DNA of 27,905 nt, taken from positions 1 through 27,905 of the forward strand of contig CAYJFD010000028.1 in NCBI GenBank assembly GCA_964369605.1, given 5' to 3'. The position numbers were made by a program, and so were the translations under genes. Position 1 is the first letter of the stretch. Each line of letters starts with the position of its first letter. The notes under the pieces were generated by a model that worked only from the letters and a program-made list of their open reading frames with translations, was not told where the DNA came from and ran no database searches. The stretch is from CAYJFD01 sp964369605. Lineage in GTDB: Bacteria; Bacteroidota; Bacteroidia; Bacteroidales; UBA932. Below are positions 14,376 through 22,588 of the stretch, one piece after another.

Positions 14376-15234
14376 ATAATGAAGGTAATTTCTCCAGTTC
14401 TAGTTCTGCTTTAATTTTATCAATAATACGCAAAACAGCTGTGTGGATAGGTGTGCCACTTCTGTAGTCAGCTGGGCATACAAAATTTACTCTATCTTCT
14501 TCGAGTAGTTTATAAACAGAGTTGAGTTGTTTAAATTCGGCTTTGGTTTTCTCGTTTTTTGGATTATATACAGCTATTGAATGTCCTCCAGAGTGTTTTA
14601 TTAGACGCATACAAGGAATGTCAGTGCACCCATCTCCAAAGTAGATCATTTGTCTAAAAGGAATGGGACGTTTATTGTCAGGGACGTAGCGATTAACCTT
14701 GTCATTGTCCATGACGCTATCTATGCCCTTGTTTATTTTGAAAATAAACTGAGTCTTTGTAGTGTAGTCAACGGCGACTGCTGGCCACATAGCATTGTTG
14801 TTCTCATCGTACATAAATGAGCAAGCATATACATTTTCAAATTCTTTAAAGATAGGAGTGCCTTCTATCATTTCTTTTAGGCCTGATGAATTTATGTAGT
14901 GGCGAATAGTTAGGTTTTTGGATTTTCCGTATTCGTTAATCATACCAAACCATTCTTTAACTCCGTCAAAAAGTTCTATTTTACTTCCAAAGTCTTGAAA
15001 GGATTCTCTTCTAAGATCTATCCCTTTAGCTTTTGCCTCATCTAACATAAGGCGCATATAGCAAAGGATAGGACTGGCATCTTGACTGATGGAAAGTTCT
15101 GTGCTTTTTTTCCAGAATGATTCAGGATCCTTGCCTATGGCTTGGATGAAACCAAATTCTTGCATATTAGCTGGTGAAAGAGTGCCGTCAAAATCATAGA
15201 TTAAGGCTATAACTGGGAGTTTATTTTTTTTCAT
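14374..15234 (-). CDS. HAD-family phosphatase
   Basis: The 286-residue cytoplasmic protein has haloacid-dehalogenase motifs: motif I YDFDGTLSP (Asp14 nucleophile, Asp16), motif II INSSG (about residues 114-118), a lysine-containing VDYTTKTQFIF segment for motif III, and motif IV YFGDGCTDIPCMR. The insertion between motifs I and II forms a cap, probably of a type 1 helical kind. Substrates of this subfamily are unknown. It is the last gene of the minus-strand set NTF2-like, SDR, FAD oxidoreductase, HAD; the 70-bp gap upstream has no recognised promoter on this strand, so cotranscription is likely. A phosphatase fits a pathway that dephosphorylates an intermediate, but this is inference. Confidence 0.82.
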   Translation of the reverse strand: MKKNKLPVIALIYDFDGTLSPANMQEFGFIQAIGKDPESFWKKSTELSISQDASPILCYMRLMLDEAKAKGIDLRRESFQDFGSKIELFDGVKEWFGMINEYGKSKNLTIRHYINSSGLKEMIEGTPIFKEFENVYACSFMYDENNNAMWPAVAVDYTTKTQFIFKINKGIDSVMDNDKVNRYVPDNKRPIPFRQMIYFGDGCTDIPCMRLIKHSGGHSIAVYNPKNEKTKAEFKQLNSVYKLLEEDRVNFVCPADYRSGTPIHTAVLRIIDKIKAELELEKLPSL

Positions 15235-15304
15235 TAACTGTGTTTACTTATATTTTATTAGTTCCAATTATACTATTTTTATTTGAATTATTTCACTTTT
15301 GGAA

Positions 15305-16900
15305 TTATTTCTTTTTTAAGATTCTATTTGTTGCCAATTTACCTGTAAGTATAGACATCGGAACACCAGCAGGGCTGTATGCCCATTGACCTGCTTGATA
15401 TATGTTTGGAATAGGTGTGAGCACTGAAGTGTCCGAGTACTGAAGTTTATGAACTACTGGAACCTCTCCTTCAAATGACCAGCCTATAATAGCCCCATCT
15501 GTACTAGCTATTCTTTCCTTTATAGTCAGTGGCGTAAAGGAGAATTTCTTAATTATGTTACCTTTGAGTTGAGGATAGATAGCTTCACTAAGTACACTAA
15601 TTATTTTATCTTCAAGAAGGGATTTAAATTCTTCATACCAACCATCTTCTTTGACTTTTTCGAATAATTCATATTCAGCAAGGATGCTAATGATGAGTCC
15701 ACACTTACCTTCAGGTGCGTGAGCTGGATTTTTTAGTGCAGGTATGGATATCTCATAGGTATTTAGTTCTATGTATTTGTCCACCCATTGAATAACTTGA
15801 GACTTGTTAGTGTTGGACCAATTATCAAGCATAGCCCTTAGTTCTCCTCTATGGGTATCTCCTAATCCTTCTTTTTTAGGTGAATAGAAGAAATGACCGT
15901 TTGAAATCTTTTGAAATGTATCTGCGTGGGCGTCTACTTCAAGGTAAAGAGTAAAGACGGTATCGTTACCTTTGCACCTGTCCAATTGGTCTTTCTTAGT
16001 ATTGAATTTTGATATTATTTTATCAGAGAGTCCTTCAATTTTAGTGTTATTATATAAATATTTAAGGTCAGCTGCCCATATTAGATTATCATAATTATAA
16101 ATATTGCCCTTATCGTCAGTGATTTGATTAGTGACTGCGTTGATTTCTTTTGCACTACATTCTGTAATAATAGTTGTGCCATATTCTCTAGCCTTATCGT
16201 AGACTGCTCTTGATAGATCCCCTACGCCATGTATAGGGTAGAAGTAGTCAATATATAGTGAGAAGTAACTAAGCGCAAAGAATGCGGGTGTCGATTTGAA
16301 GAAGTGCTGGGTTATCATATCTCTTAATGAGGTGTCGCTTATGATTTTTTCGAGATATGGCTCTACAGGCACATTCATTTGGTTAATCTTTCTTACGGTC
16401 ATAAGAAATTTAGGGAACCAAGGTAAGAGTTTACCAAAGAGATATTCCCTGTCATTTTTAATGTCCTTAAACATCGGATTTTCGACCCCGTATAGAACAT
16501 CCATCTGTTTGATGATTTTTTCTACAAGTGGGATGAATTTTTCTATCTCATCTTTACTTTGCGGGTAAAGCTTAAGAAGGAGATCTTTGTAGTCTGCTAA
16601 GTGTGCTTTTTCAGTGATGTTTATAATTTCATCTCCTATTCCTAATGAGACTTTGCTTTTTACAGTTTCTAGTTTTATGCCTAGATCCTCTAACATAGGG
16701 AAGATTATTCCTGCATTTTCAAGGGCTCTTACGCCTCCTTCAAAGAGAAATCCATCCATAGTAAATGATGAGACTAGTCCTCCACATTCTTTATTTTTCT
16801 CGAGAAGTAATACTTTTTGTCCGGCCCTCGAGAGGTATGCAGCAGAACAAAGGCCAGCTATACCTCCGCCTACAATTATAGTGTCGTATTTTATGATCAT
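15305..16900 (-). CDS. FAD-dependent oxidoreductase, CrtI/phytoene desaturase-like
   Basis: The 531-residue protein has an N-terminal FAD-binding Rossmann motif DTIIVGGGIAGLCSAAYLSR (Gly11, Gly13, Gly16, with Glu34 for ribose), then GGLVSSFTMDGFLFEGG as in phytoene desaturases and retinol saturases, and the C-terminal FAD motif YQAGQWAYSPAGVPMSIL. No strong membrane segment is seen. Family members desaturate or saturate polyene or lipid substrates, often at the membrane. No phytoene synthase or other carotenoid gene is in the window, so a carotenoid role is not supported. The start ATG at 16898-16900 is just before the Rossmann fold. It lies 24 bp after the SDR gene in the same operon. Confidence 0.85.
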   Translation of the reverse strand: MIIKYDTIIVGGGIAGLCSAAYLSRAGQKVLLLEKNKECGGLVSSFTMDGFLFEGGVRALENAGIIFPMLEDLGIKLETVKSKVSLGIGDEIINITEKAHLADYKDLLLKLYPQSKDEIEKFIPLVEKIIKQMDVLYGVENPMFKDIKNDREYLFGKLLPWFPKFLMTVRKINQMNVPVEPYLEKIISDTSLRDMITQHFFKSTPAFFALSYFSLYIDYFYPIHGVGDLSRAVYDKAREYGTTIITECSAKEINAVTNQITDDKGNIYNYDNLIWAADLKYLYNNTKIEGLSDKIISKFNTKKDQLDRCKGNDTVFTLYLEVDAHADTFQKISNGHFFYSPKKEGLGDTHRGELRAMLDNWSNTNKSQVIQWVDKYIELNTYEISIPALKNPAHAPEGKCGLIISILAEYELFEKVKEDGWYEEFKSLLEDKIISVLSEAIYPQLKGNIIKKFSFTPLTIKERIASTDGAIIGWSFEGEVPVVHKLQYSDTSVLTPIPNIYQAGQWAYSPAGVPMSILTGKLATNRILKKK

Positions 16901-16924
16901 TCGTTAAAGTTTAGGTGTTTATGT

Positions 16925-17872
16925 TTAGACTTTGGATAATTCTACACTTTTTTTCCATAATTTTTCAGCTACCTCCATATCAAGGGCTGGCGGGGCTGGA
17001 TCCTCTAGTGTAGTTAGGTTAAAGAATTTAGCCCTAATATCTTCCACTTCCATTGATACTCCAAGGTAGTAAAGCGCTTCGGCAGAAATATCTGCTGGTT
17101 TTAGGTTTCTTTCTAGGATATTGCGCTTGTACCATTGGTAAAGCGCTCCATTTTCGCCCCCTGATTCAGATTTTACTGCCCCTGGGTGCATGGCATTGAT
17201 GGTCACATGACCATCGCTTAAATATTTATCAAATACAAGCATCGAAAGAAGCTGAGCGAGCTTTGCGTTTCCATAGCTTTTAAATCCGGCATAACGTTTT
17301 CTTTCCCAGTTTATGTCATCTAAGTTTAGTCCCCACGCAGCGAATCTATGACCTTCTGAGTTCACTAGGATGATTCTAGCTGAGTCTTGTCGCTGGAGTT
17401 TTGACATCAGTATGTAGTTGATAATGAATGAGGATAAATAGTGTACAGTAAATACTTTCTCGATGCCATCTGAATTAATTTCTTTTTTTGTCAGATAAAC
17501 CCCAGCATTATGAATAAGTACATTTATGTCTCTTTCTATCGCGAGAAGTTCCTTAGCACAGCGGTGAATGTCCTCTAGATGACTAAGATCTGCTATTATG
17601 TAGTGACACTCAACATTATATTTATCTTCGATCTCTTGTTTAAGAGTATTAGATTTGTCGATGTTTCTATTAATGCATAATATATCTGCTCCCATAGATG
17701 CATACTTTAGCGCAGTAACTCTTCCTATTCCAGAGGTAGCGCCAGTAATCACAACTAATTTGCCAGTGAATTTCTCAGTGCATTGTAAAGGTTCGCGACT
17801 ATTGTTTTTAATCATAGTCCAGATATTGGACCATTTATATTCTTTTATGTATTTTCTTAATCTTTTTTTCAT
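16925..17872 (-). CDS. Short-chain dehydrogenase/reductase (retinol dehydrogenase-like SDR)
   Basis: The protein is about 315 residues from the ATG at 17872; a TTG two codons earlier is less likely. It is an NAD(P)-dependent classical SDR with the cofactor motif ITGATSGIG (glycines at 44-50), INRN in place of the usual second beta strand end, NAG (122-124), catalytic Ser172, and YGNAK with Tyr200 and Lys204. MHPGAVKSESG near the end is a typical SDR substrate loop. The first 35 residues, rich in Lys, Arg and Trp (RKYIKEYKW), form an extra N-terminal part that may touch the membrane, as in retinol dehydrogenase-like SDRs. It follows the SnoaL-like gene by 20 bp. The substrate is probably lipophilic, by family resemblance and neighbours. 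Confidence 0.88.
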   Translation of the reverse strand: MKKRLRKYIKEYKWSNIWTMIKNNSREPLQCTEKFTGKLVVITGATSGIGRVTALKYASMGADILCINRNIDKSNTLKQEIEDKYNVECHYIIADLSHLEDIHRCAKELLAIERDINVLIHNAGVYLTKKEINSDGIEKVFTVHYLSSFIINYILMSKLQRQDSARIILVNSEGHRFAAWGLNLDDINWERKRYAGFKSYGNAKLAQLLSMLVFDKYLSDGHVTINAMHPGAVKSESGGENGALYQWYKRNILERNLKPADISAEALYYLGVSMEVEDIRAKFFNLTTLEDPAPPALDMEVAEKLWKKSVELSKV

Positions 17873-17892
17873 ATTCAAGTACTATCCAAATT

Positions 17893-18354
17893 TTATCCAA
17901 ATTTTTTATGCATAAAGTTCCTATAGATTTTACCAAATCTAGGGATATTATCGAATATGTCTCCCCATAGATCATAATAGTCTCTTTGATAGATTATTTT
18001 CCCTTCTTCAGTTAGTGTAAGACGACTACATCCATACATAATAGAATCAGGGTATTTTTTGAAACCTATGGTCATTTCCCATTCAATAAATACAATATTT
18101 CCTTGAAACATAGTATTTATTAACTTCATTTTAAGGTTTTTTGATCTAGCTGTAAGCCTTTGAGTCATAGCTTCAAACTCCTCGATGCCATTAATTTGCT
18201 GGACAGTGTCTCGAAATATTACATCTTTATGATAAAAAGGTATAATATGGGACCAATCAGGTCTACCATTGACATAAATTTGGGTCCAAAGCTGTTCGAT
18301 AGTTTCTAAACAAGTTATTTTTTTATCTACCAGATTTTGTTCTTTAGTAGTCAT
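17893..18354 (-). CDS. SnoaL/NTF2-like small protein
   Basis: The 153-residue protein looks like a cone-shaped NTF2/SnoaL-like fold: an N-terminal helix (LETIEQLWTQIYVNG), then FYHKDVIFRD, a middle helix EEFEAMTQRL, and strands ending in GKIIYQRDYYDLW. Such proteins are isomerases, cyclases or binding proteins for small hydrophobic compounds. The YxRDYYDLWGDIFDNIP end followed by a basic tail resembles NTF2-like proteins found next to SDR and FAD oxidoreductase genes in proteobacterial lipid-modification loci; this is pattern memory, not a search. It is the first gene of the minus-strand operon and is preceded by a -7 element at 18380-18387. Confidence 0.75.
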   Translation of the reverse strand: MTTKEQNLVDKKITCLETIEQLWTQIYVNGRPDWSHIIPFYHKDVIFRDTVQQINGIEEFEAMTQRLTARSKNLKMKLINTMFQGNIVFIEWEMTIGFKKYPDSIMYGCSRLTLTEEGKIIYQRDYYDLWGDIFDNIPRFGKIYRNFMHKKFG

Positions 18355-18379
18355 TCTAAGTTAATTTTAAAGTTGGTAA

Positions 18380-18387
18380 CAAAAATA
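18380..18387 (-). promoter_or_regulatory. -7 element for the NTF2-SDR-FAD-HAD operon
   Basis: The reverse complement of this site reads TATTTTTG, matching TAnnTTTG. Transcription would start near 18373, about 18 nt before the SnoaL-like gene. No -33 TTTG was found at the expected distance. Confidence 0.45.
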
Positions 18388-18492
18388 ATAAAATTATAGA
18401 TAATTGTAGATAAAAATAATCGTAGCGGTGTTTTATCTCCTTATATAATATTGAATTTCACATGATTTGAGATGGCCTTTAAATTCTTTAAG

Positions 18493-18522
18493 TTGTAAAT
18501 TAAAAAAAAAGTAGTAGTTTTG
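18493..18522 (+). promoter_or_regulatory. Bacteroidetes-type promoter of the etfBA-acyl-CoA dehydrogenase operon
   Basis: TTG at 18493-18495, 19 nt and TAGTTTTG at 18515-18522 match the Bacteroidetes -33/-7 pattern. The start would fall near 18529, leaving a leader of about 25 nt before etfB at 18554. Confidence 0.65.
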
Positions 18523-18553
18523 CGACGCAATTTAAGCTAATCTAAAAGTTATT

Positions 18554-19426
18554 ATGCAGAAATTTAAAATTATTGTACTGGCTAAGCAGGTGCCTGACAC
18601 TCGTAATGTGGGAAAGGATGCTATGACACCTGAGGGAACAGTGAATCGTGCTGTACTCCCTGCCATATTTAATCCAGAGGACCTTAACGCGCTAGAACAA
18701 GCGCTAAGAATTAAGGATCAATTTCCTGGAACCACTGTCACTATCCTAACTATGGGTCCTGGCAGAGCAGCTGAGATTATTCGTGAAGGTTTATATCGTG
18801 GAGCAGATAGCGGCTATCTACTCTCAGATCGTGCTTTTGCAGGAGCAGATACTCTTGCAACTTCTTACGCACTTTCGGCAGCTATTAAGAAAATTGGTGA
18901 CTATGATATTATTATCGGTGGTCGTCAAGCAATCGATGGGGATACTGCTCAGGTAGGACCTCAAGTAGCGGAAAAATTAGGAATAGCTCAGATCACTTAT
19001 GCTGAGGAAATCCTAAAAATCGAAAATGGTAGAATTACAGTTAAGCGTCTTATAGACGGTGGTGTAGAAACTGTTGAAGGACCTATACCTTCAGTTATTA
19101 CTGTTAATAGCAGTGCGCCTGAGTGTCGTCCTAGAAACGCAAAACTAGTTCAAAAGTTTAAAAGAGCACTAGCTCCTCAAGAAAAAACTTATGATCTACC
19201 TTATGCTCATCTTTATGATGAAAGAGAATACCTTAATATCCCTGAATTAACAGCTGATAAGATTGAAGCTGATTTAACTCAATGTGGACTTTCTGGTTCT
19301 CCTACAAAGGTGAAGGCTATTCAAAATATTGTCTTCCAAGCAAAAGAGAGCAAAACTATTACAGGTTCTGATGCAGAAGTAGAAGAACTTATTGTTGAAC
19401 TTCTAGCTAATCACACAATAGGATAA
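18554..19426 (+). CDS. etfB: Electron transfer flavoprotein beta subunit, bifurcating type
   Basis: The 290-residue protein is the small subunit of a soluble electron transfer flavoprotein. It starts KIIVLAKQVPDTRNVGKDA and has GGRQAIDGDTAQVGPQ (residues 122-137). In ordinary ETFs of respiratory beta-oxidation this segment reads like GKQAIDDDxNQTGQ; the DGDTAQVGP version, together with DSGYLLSDRAFAGADTLAT, is the pattern of bifurcating (Bcd- and Fix-type) ETFs whose second FAD sits in this subunit. It forms a heterodimer with EtfA, encoded 2 bp downstream, and very likely serves the acyl-CoA dehydrogenase next in the operon. The bifurcating call rests on motif comparison from memory. Confidence 0.92.
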   Translation: MQKFKIIVLAKQVPDTRNVGKDAMTPEGTVNRAVLPAIFNPEDLNALEQALRIKDQFPGTTVTILTMGPGRAAEIIREGLYRGADSGYLLSDRAFAGADTLATSYALSAAIKKIGDYDIIIGGRQAIDGDTAQVGPQVAEKLGIAQITYAEEILKIENGRITVKRLIDGGVETVEGPIPSVITVNSSAPECRPRNAKLVQKFKRALAPQEKTYDLPYAHLYDEREYLNIPELTADKIEADLTQCGLSGSPTKVKAIQNIVFQAKESKTITGSDAEVEELIVELLANHTIG

Positions 19427-19428
19427 TT

Positions 19429-20448
19429 ATGGAGAATGTATTTGTATATTGCCAGATAGAAAACCAAACTATCGCTGACGTTAGTTTAGAACTTTTAACT
19501 AAGGGTCGCAAATTGGCGAATGAACTAGGCTGTAAATTAGAAGCTGTAGTTATCGGAGCTAAGTTAGACACTATTGAGAAAGAGATATTACCTTACGGGG
19601 TAGATGTTCTTCATATTTTTGATGATGAAAAATTATTCCCTTACACTTCTCTTCCTCACACTTCTATTCTAGTTAAGTTATTCCAAGAAGAGCAGCCTCA
19701 AATCTGCTTAATGGGAGCGACTGTAATAGGTCGTGATTTAGGTCCTCGTGTTTCTTCAGCACTTTTCAGTGGTCTTACTGCTGACTGTACTTCATTAGAG
19801 ATCGGACCTCACGAAGATAAAAAGAACAATAAAGTTTATGATAAGTTACTTTACCAGATCCGTCCAGCTTTTGGAGGAAATATCGTAGCTACTATCATTA
19901 ATCCAGATAATCGTCCTCAAATGGCAACAGTACGTGAGGGTGTTATGGCAAAAGAAATTATCGATGCTGCATATCCTGGAGAAGTTAAGAGACATGACGT
20001 TAGCGGATATGTTTCTGATGCTGATTTCGTTGTAAAGGTAATCGAGCGTCACGTAGAGAAGGCAAAAAATAACCTAAAGGATGCTCCTATCGTAGTAGCT
20101 GGAGGTTATGGTGTTGGTTCTCGTGAGAACTTTAAATTACTTTATGACCTAGCTAAGGAATTACACGCTGAAGTAGGTGCTTCTCGTGCTGCGACTGACG
20201 CTGGTTTCTGTGATACTGATCTTCAGATCGGACAAACTGGTCTAACAGTGCGTCCTAAGCTTTACATCGCTTGTGGTATCTCAGGTCAGATTCAACACGT
20301 TGCAGGTATGCAAGAGAGTGGTATTATTATCTCTATTAACAATGATCCAGATGCTCCTATCAATTCGATAGCAGACTACATCATCAATGGAACAATAGAG
20401 GAAGTATTGCCTAAAATGATTAAGTATTATAAACAAAACAGTAAGTAA
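19429..20448 (+). CDS. etfA: Electron transfer flavoprotein alpha subunit
   Basis: The 339-residue subunit has an N-terminal alpha/beta domain (VFVYCQIENQTIADVSLELL, then VLHIFDDE) and the C-terminal FAD-binding domain with VVAGGYGVGSRENF, EVGASRAATDAGF, QIGQTG, ACGISGQIQH and SINNDPDAPI, which hold the FAD. It pairs with EtfB to pass electrons between NADH, ferredoxin and the acyl-CoA dehydrogenase. Length is in the usual range for a non-ferredoxin-fused EtfA; no extra 4Fe-4S domain is seen. Its stop is 1 bp before the acyl-CoA dehydrogenase start. Confidence 0.94.
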   Translation: MENVFVYCQIENQTIADVSLELLTKGRKLANELGCKLEAVVIGAKLDTIEKEILPYGVDVLHIFDDEKLFPYTSLPHTSILVKLFQEEQPQICLMGATVIGRDLGPRVSSALFSGLTADCTSLEIGPHEDKKNNKVYDKLLYQIRPAFGGNIVATIINPDNRPQMATVREGVMAKEIIDAAYPGEVKRHDVSGYVSDADFVVKVIERHVEKAKNNLKDAPIVVAGGYGVGSRENFKLLYDLAKELHAEVGASRAATDAGFCDTDLQIGQTGLTVRPKLYIACGISGQIQHVAGMQESGIIISINNDPDAPINSIADYIINGTIEEVLPKMIKYYKQNSK

Positions 20449-20449
20449 G

Positions 20450-22129
20450 ATGGCAAATTTTTATAGAGATACTCCTGATTTAGCTCACCACTTAAATCAT
20501 CCATTAATGGAGCGTATTTGTGAGTTAAAGGAAAGAAATTATAGAGATAAGGATGAGTTTGATTATGCTCCAGTAGATTTTGCTGACGCAATAGATTCGT
20601 ATGACAAAGTACTAGAGATCGCAGGTGAAATCTGTGGTGAGATCGTAGGTCCTAACGCAGAAGGCGTAGACCATGATGGACCATCAGTTGTAGATAATCG
20701 CGTAGTTTATGCTCCAGGTACTCAACAAAATATAGATGCTACTACTCAAGCAGGCCTTATGGGTATGGCTATGCCACGTCGTTATGGCGGACTTAACTTC
20801 CCTATGGTTGCATTCGTTGTAGCGGCAGAGATGGTTAATAGAGCAGATGCTGGTTTTGGTAACCTTTGGTCACTTCAAGACTGTGCAGAAACACTATATG
20901 AATTCGGTAATCCTGATCAGCACGAGAGATTCTTAACTCGTATTTGTGCAGGTGAGACTATGTCTATGGACCTTACTGAGCCAGATGCAGGTTCTGACCT
21001 TCAGAGTGTAATGCTTAAAGCAACATTTGATGAGGCTGAGAACTGCTGGAGACTAAACGGTGTTAAGCGTTTCATTACAAACGGAGATGCAGATATTCAC
21101 CTAGTATTAGCTCGTTCAGAAGAAGGAACTAAGGATGGTCGTGGTTTATCTATGTTTATCTATGACAAAAAGCAGGGTGGAGTAGATGTTCGTCGTATCG
21201 AGAATAAGATGGGTATCAAAGGTTCTCCTACCTGTGAGTTAGTTTACAAGAACGCTAAAGCTGAACTTTGTGGAAGCCGTCGTTTAGGTCTTATCAAGTA
21301 CGTTATGGCTCTTATGAATGGTGCACGTCTAGGAATCGCAGCTCAGTCAGTTGGTATTTCTCAGATAGCATATTATGAGGCGCTAGCTTATGCAAAAGAG
21401 CGTAAGCAGTTTGGAAAGGCTATTATCGAGTTCGCTCCAGTACAGGAGATGCTTGACAATATCAAAGCTAAGCTTGATGCTTCTCGTTCTCTTCTTTATG
21501 AAACATCACGTTTTGTAGATATCTACAAAATATTAGAAGATATCTCAAGAGAAAGAGACCTTACTCCTGAGGAGAAGAAAGAGATGAAGACTTATTCTAA
21601 GTTAGCAGATAGTTTAACTCCACTTGGAAAGGGACTTGGTAGTGAATATGCAAACCAAAATACTTATGACTGTATCCAGATCCACGGTGGTTCAGGTTTT
21701 ATGAAAGAGTATGCTTGTGAGCGTATTTACAGAGATGCTCGTATCGCTTCTATCTATGAAGGAACTACTCAGTTACAGGTAGTAGCAGCGATCAGATATG
21801 TTACAAACGGTTCATACCTAGCTCAAATTTCTGAATATGAAGCTAAAACTTGTTCTACAGAGTGCCAACCATTATTAGAAGTACTTAAGGGCTTGAAAAC
21901 TAAATATGAGGAAGCTGTAAAGGCAGTTGTAGAAAAGAACGATCAAGGTTTCTTAGATCTTATGGCTCGTCGTTTAGTTGAGATGGCAGGTAACTTAATT
22001 ATGGCTCATCTTCTAATTCAAGATGCTACTCGTAATCAAGAATTATTCTTAGCTTCTGCAAAGCATTATGTAGATTTCATCTACGCTGAAGCTGAAAAGC
22101 ACGTTGCTTATATAAATAGAGCACTGTAA
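20450..22129 (+). CDS. Acyl-CoA dehydrogenase (probably short-chain, butyryl-CoA type)
   Basis: The 559-residue enzyme is a flavoprotein that interconverts acyl-CoA and enoyl-CoA. It has the FAD/substrate motifs MDLTEPDAGSDLQSV, KRFITNGDADIHLVLAR, NKMGIKGSPTCEL, RKQFGKAI and IQIHGGSGFMKEYACERIYR, and the catalytic glutamate in YEGTTQLQ (Glu437). It is longer than the usual 380-residue enzymes because of an N-terminal extension and a C-terminal region of about 100 residues, as in the larger bacterial acyl-CoA dehydrogenases. Joined to etfB and etfA in one operon, it should form a unit reducing crotonyl-CoA to butyryl-CoA while reducing ferredoxin, i.e. part of butyrate formation in an anaerobe. 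The acyl-chain preference is inferred from context. A strong terminator follows. Confidence 0.92.
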   Translation: MANFYRDTPDLAHHLNHPLMERICELKERNYRDKDEFDYAPVDFADAIDSYDKVLEIAGEICGEIVGPNAEGVDHDGPSVVDNRVVYAPGTQQNIDATTQAGLMGMAMPRRYGGLNFPMVAFVVAAEMVNRADAGFGNLWSLQDCAETLYEFGNPDQHERFLTRICAGETMSMDLTEPDAGSDLQSVMLKATFDEAENCWRLNGVKRFITNGDADIHLVLARSEEGTKDGRGLSMFIYDKKQGGVDVRRIENKMGIKGSPTCELVYKNAKAELCGSRRLGLIKYVMALMNGARLGIAAQSVGISQIAYYEALAYAKERKQFGKAIIEFAPVQEMLDNIKAKLDASRSLLYETSRFVDIYKILEDISRERDLTPEEKKEMKTYSKLADSLTPLGKGLGSEYANQNTYDCIQIHGGSGFMKEYACERIYRDARIASIYEGTTQLQVVAAIRYVTNGSYLAQISEYEAKTCSTECQPLLEVLKGLKTKYEEAVKAVVEKNDQGFLDLMARRLVEMAGNLIMAHLLIQDATRNQELFLASAKHYVDFIYAEAEKHVAYINRAL

Positions 22130-22151
22130 GCTAGAATATAATTAGATATTG

Positions 22152-22189
22152 AAAAGGGTTACTAAATTAATTTTAGTGACCCTTTTTTT
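22152..22189 (+). terminator. Strong intrinsic terminator after the acyl-CoA dehydrogenase gene
   Basis: GGGTTACTAAA (22156-22166) pairs with TTTAGTGACCC (22172-22182) with one G-U pair and a 5-nt loop. It continues with A-T pairs outward into a T-run (22183-22189). This closes the etfBA-acyl-CoA dehydrogenase operon. Confidence 0.85.
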
Positions 22190-22379
22190 ATCACTATGAG
22201 AGAATCGATATCTATTTAAACTAGTCAAAGTGTAAAGCTCTAATAAAATGCTTTTATGTCAATTCTTTATTGAATCTTTTAACGATAATTGAAAGAGTAT
22301 CGATCGATTAAGTGAGCATTACCTTTGCCATAACTCATAAATTTGGCTTACTACTTGCAGAAGCCACACTTCATAGCAA

Positions 22380-22425
22380 GCAAATCTTCAAAAGTGCCTT
22401 TTAAATGCAGTTTTCTACGACGTGC
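22380..22425. repeat. 46-bp direct repeat, copy 1, near the RAYT gene
   Basis: This copy matches 22452-22497 with 3 mismatches in 46; the last 29 positions are identical, including GCAGTTTTCTACGACGTGC. The offset is 72 bp and the spacer is 26 nt. A short AAAAG-TGC-CTTTT hairpin (22390-22402) lies in this copy. The rest of the intergenic DNA from 22190 to 22379 has no recognisable feature. Confidence 0.9.
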
Positions 22426-22451
22426 CTACCTAAATCAGTTAAAAGCACAGG

Positions 22452-22497
22452 GCAAATCGTAAAAAGTACCTTTTAAATGCAGTTTTCTACGACGTGC
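22452..22497. repeat. 46-bp direct repeat, copy 2, near the RAYT gene
   Basis: This is the second copy of the unit at 22380-22425, in the same orientation, ending 91 bp before the RAYT-like start. With only two copies and a 26-nt spacer it is not a CRISPR array. RAYT proteins act on repeated extragenic palindrome-type elements, which makes the proximity notable, but this unit is only weakly palindromic. Confidence 0.9.
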
Positions 22498-22552
22498 TTA
22501 TGTTATACCTACAGTTTATATGCAAAGATGAGAAGAAGTTATTTATTTGTGT

Positions 22553-22585
22553 TACATTTGTACTCAATTAGTATTAGAGGGAGGA
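22553..22585 (+). promoter_or_regulatory. -7 element and Shine-Dalgarno site of the RAYT-like gene
   Basis: TACATTTG (22553-22560) matches TAnnTTTG, and GAGGGAGGAG ending at 22586 is a strong Shine-Dalgarno sequence just before the ATG at 22589. Such a site is unusual in Bacteroidetes and fixes the start at 22589, not at the upstream 22547 codon, which would lie before the predicted transcript start. Confidence 0.6.
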
Positions 22586-22588
22586 GAT

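Noticed and set aside
22380..22497. Possible two-repeat CRISPR array (36-nt identical-looking core and 36-nt spacing)
   Set aside because: The match extends to 46 bp, leaving a 26-nt spacer, there are only two copies, and no cas genes are present.
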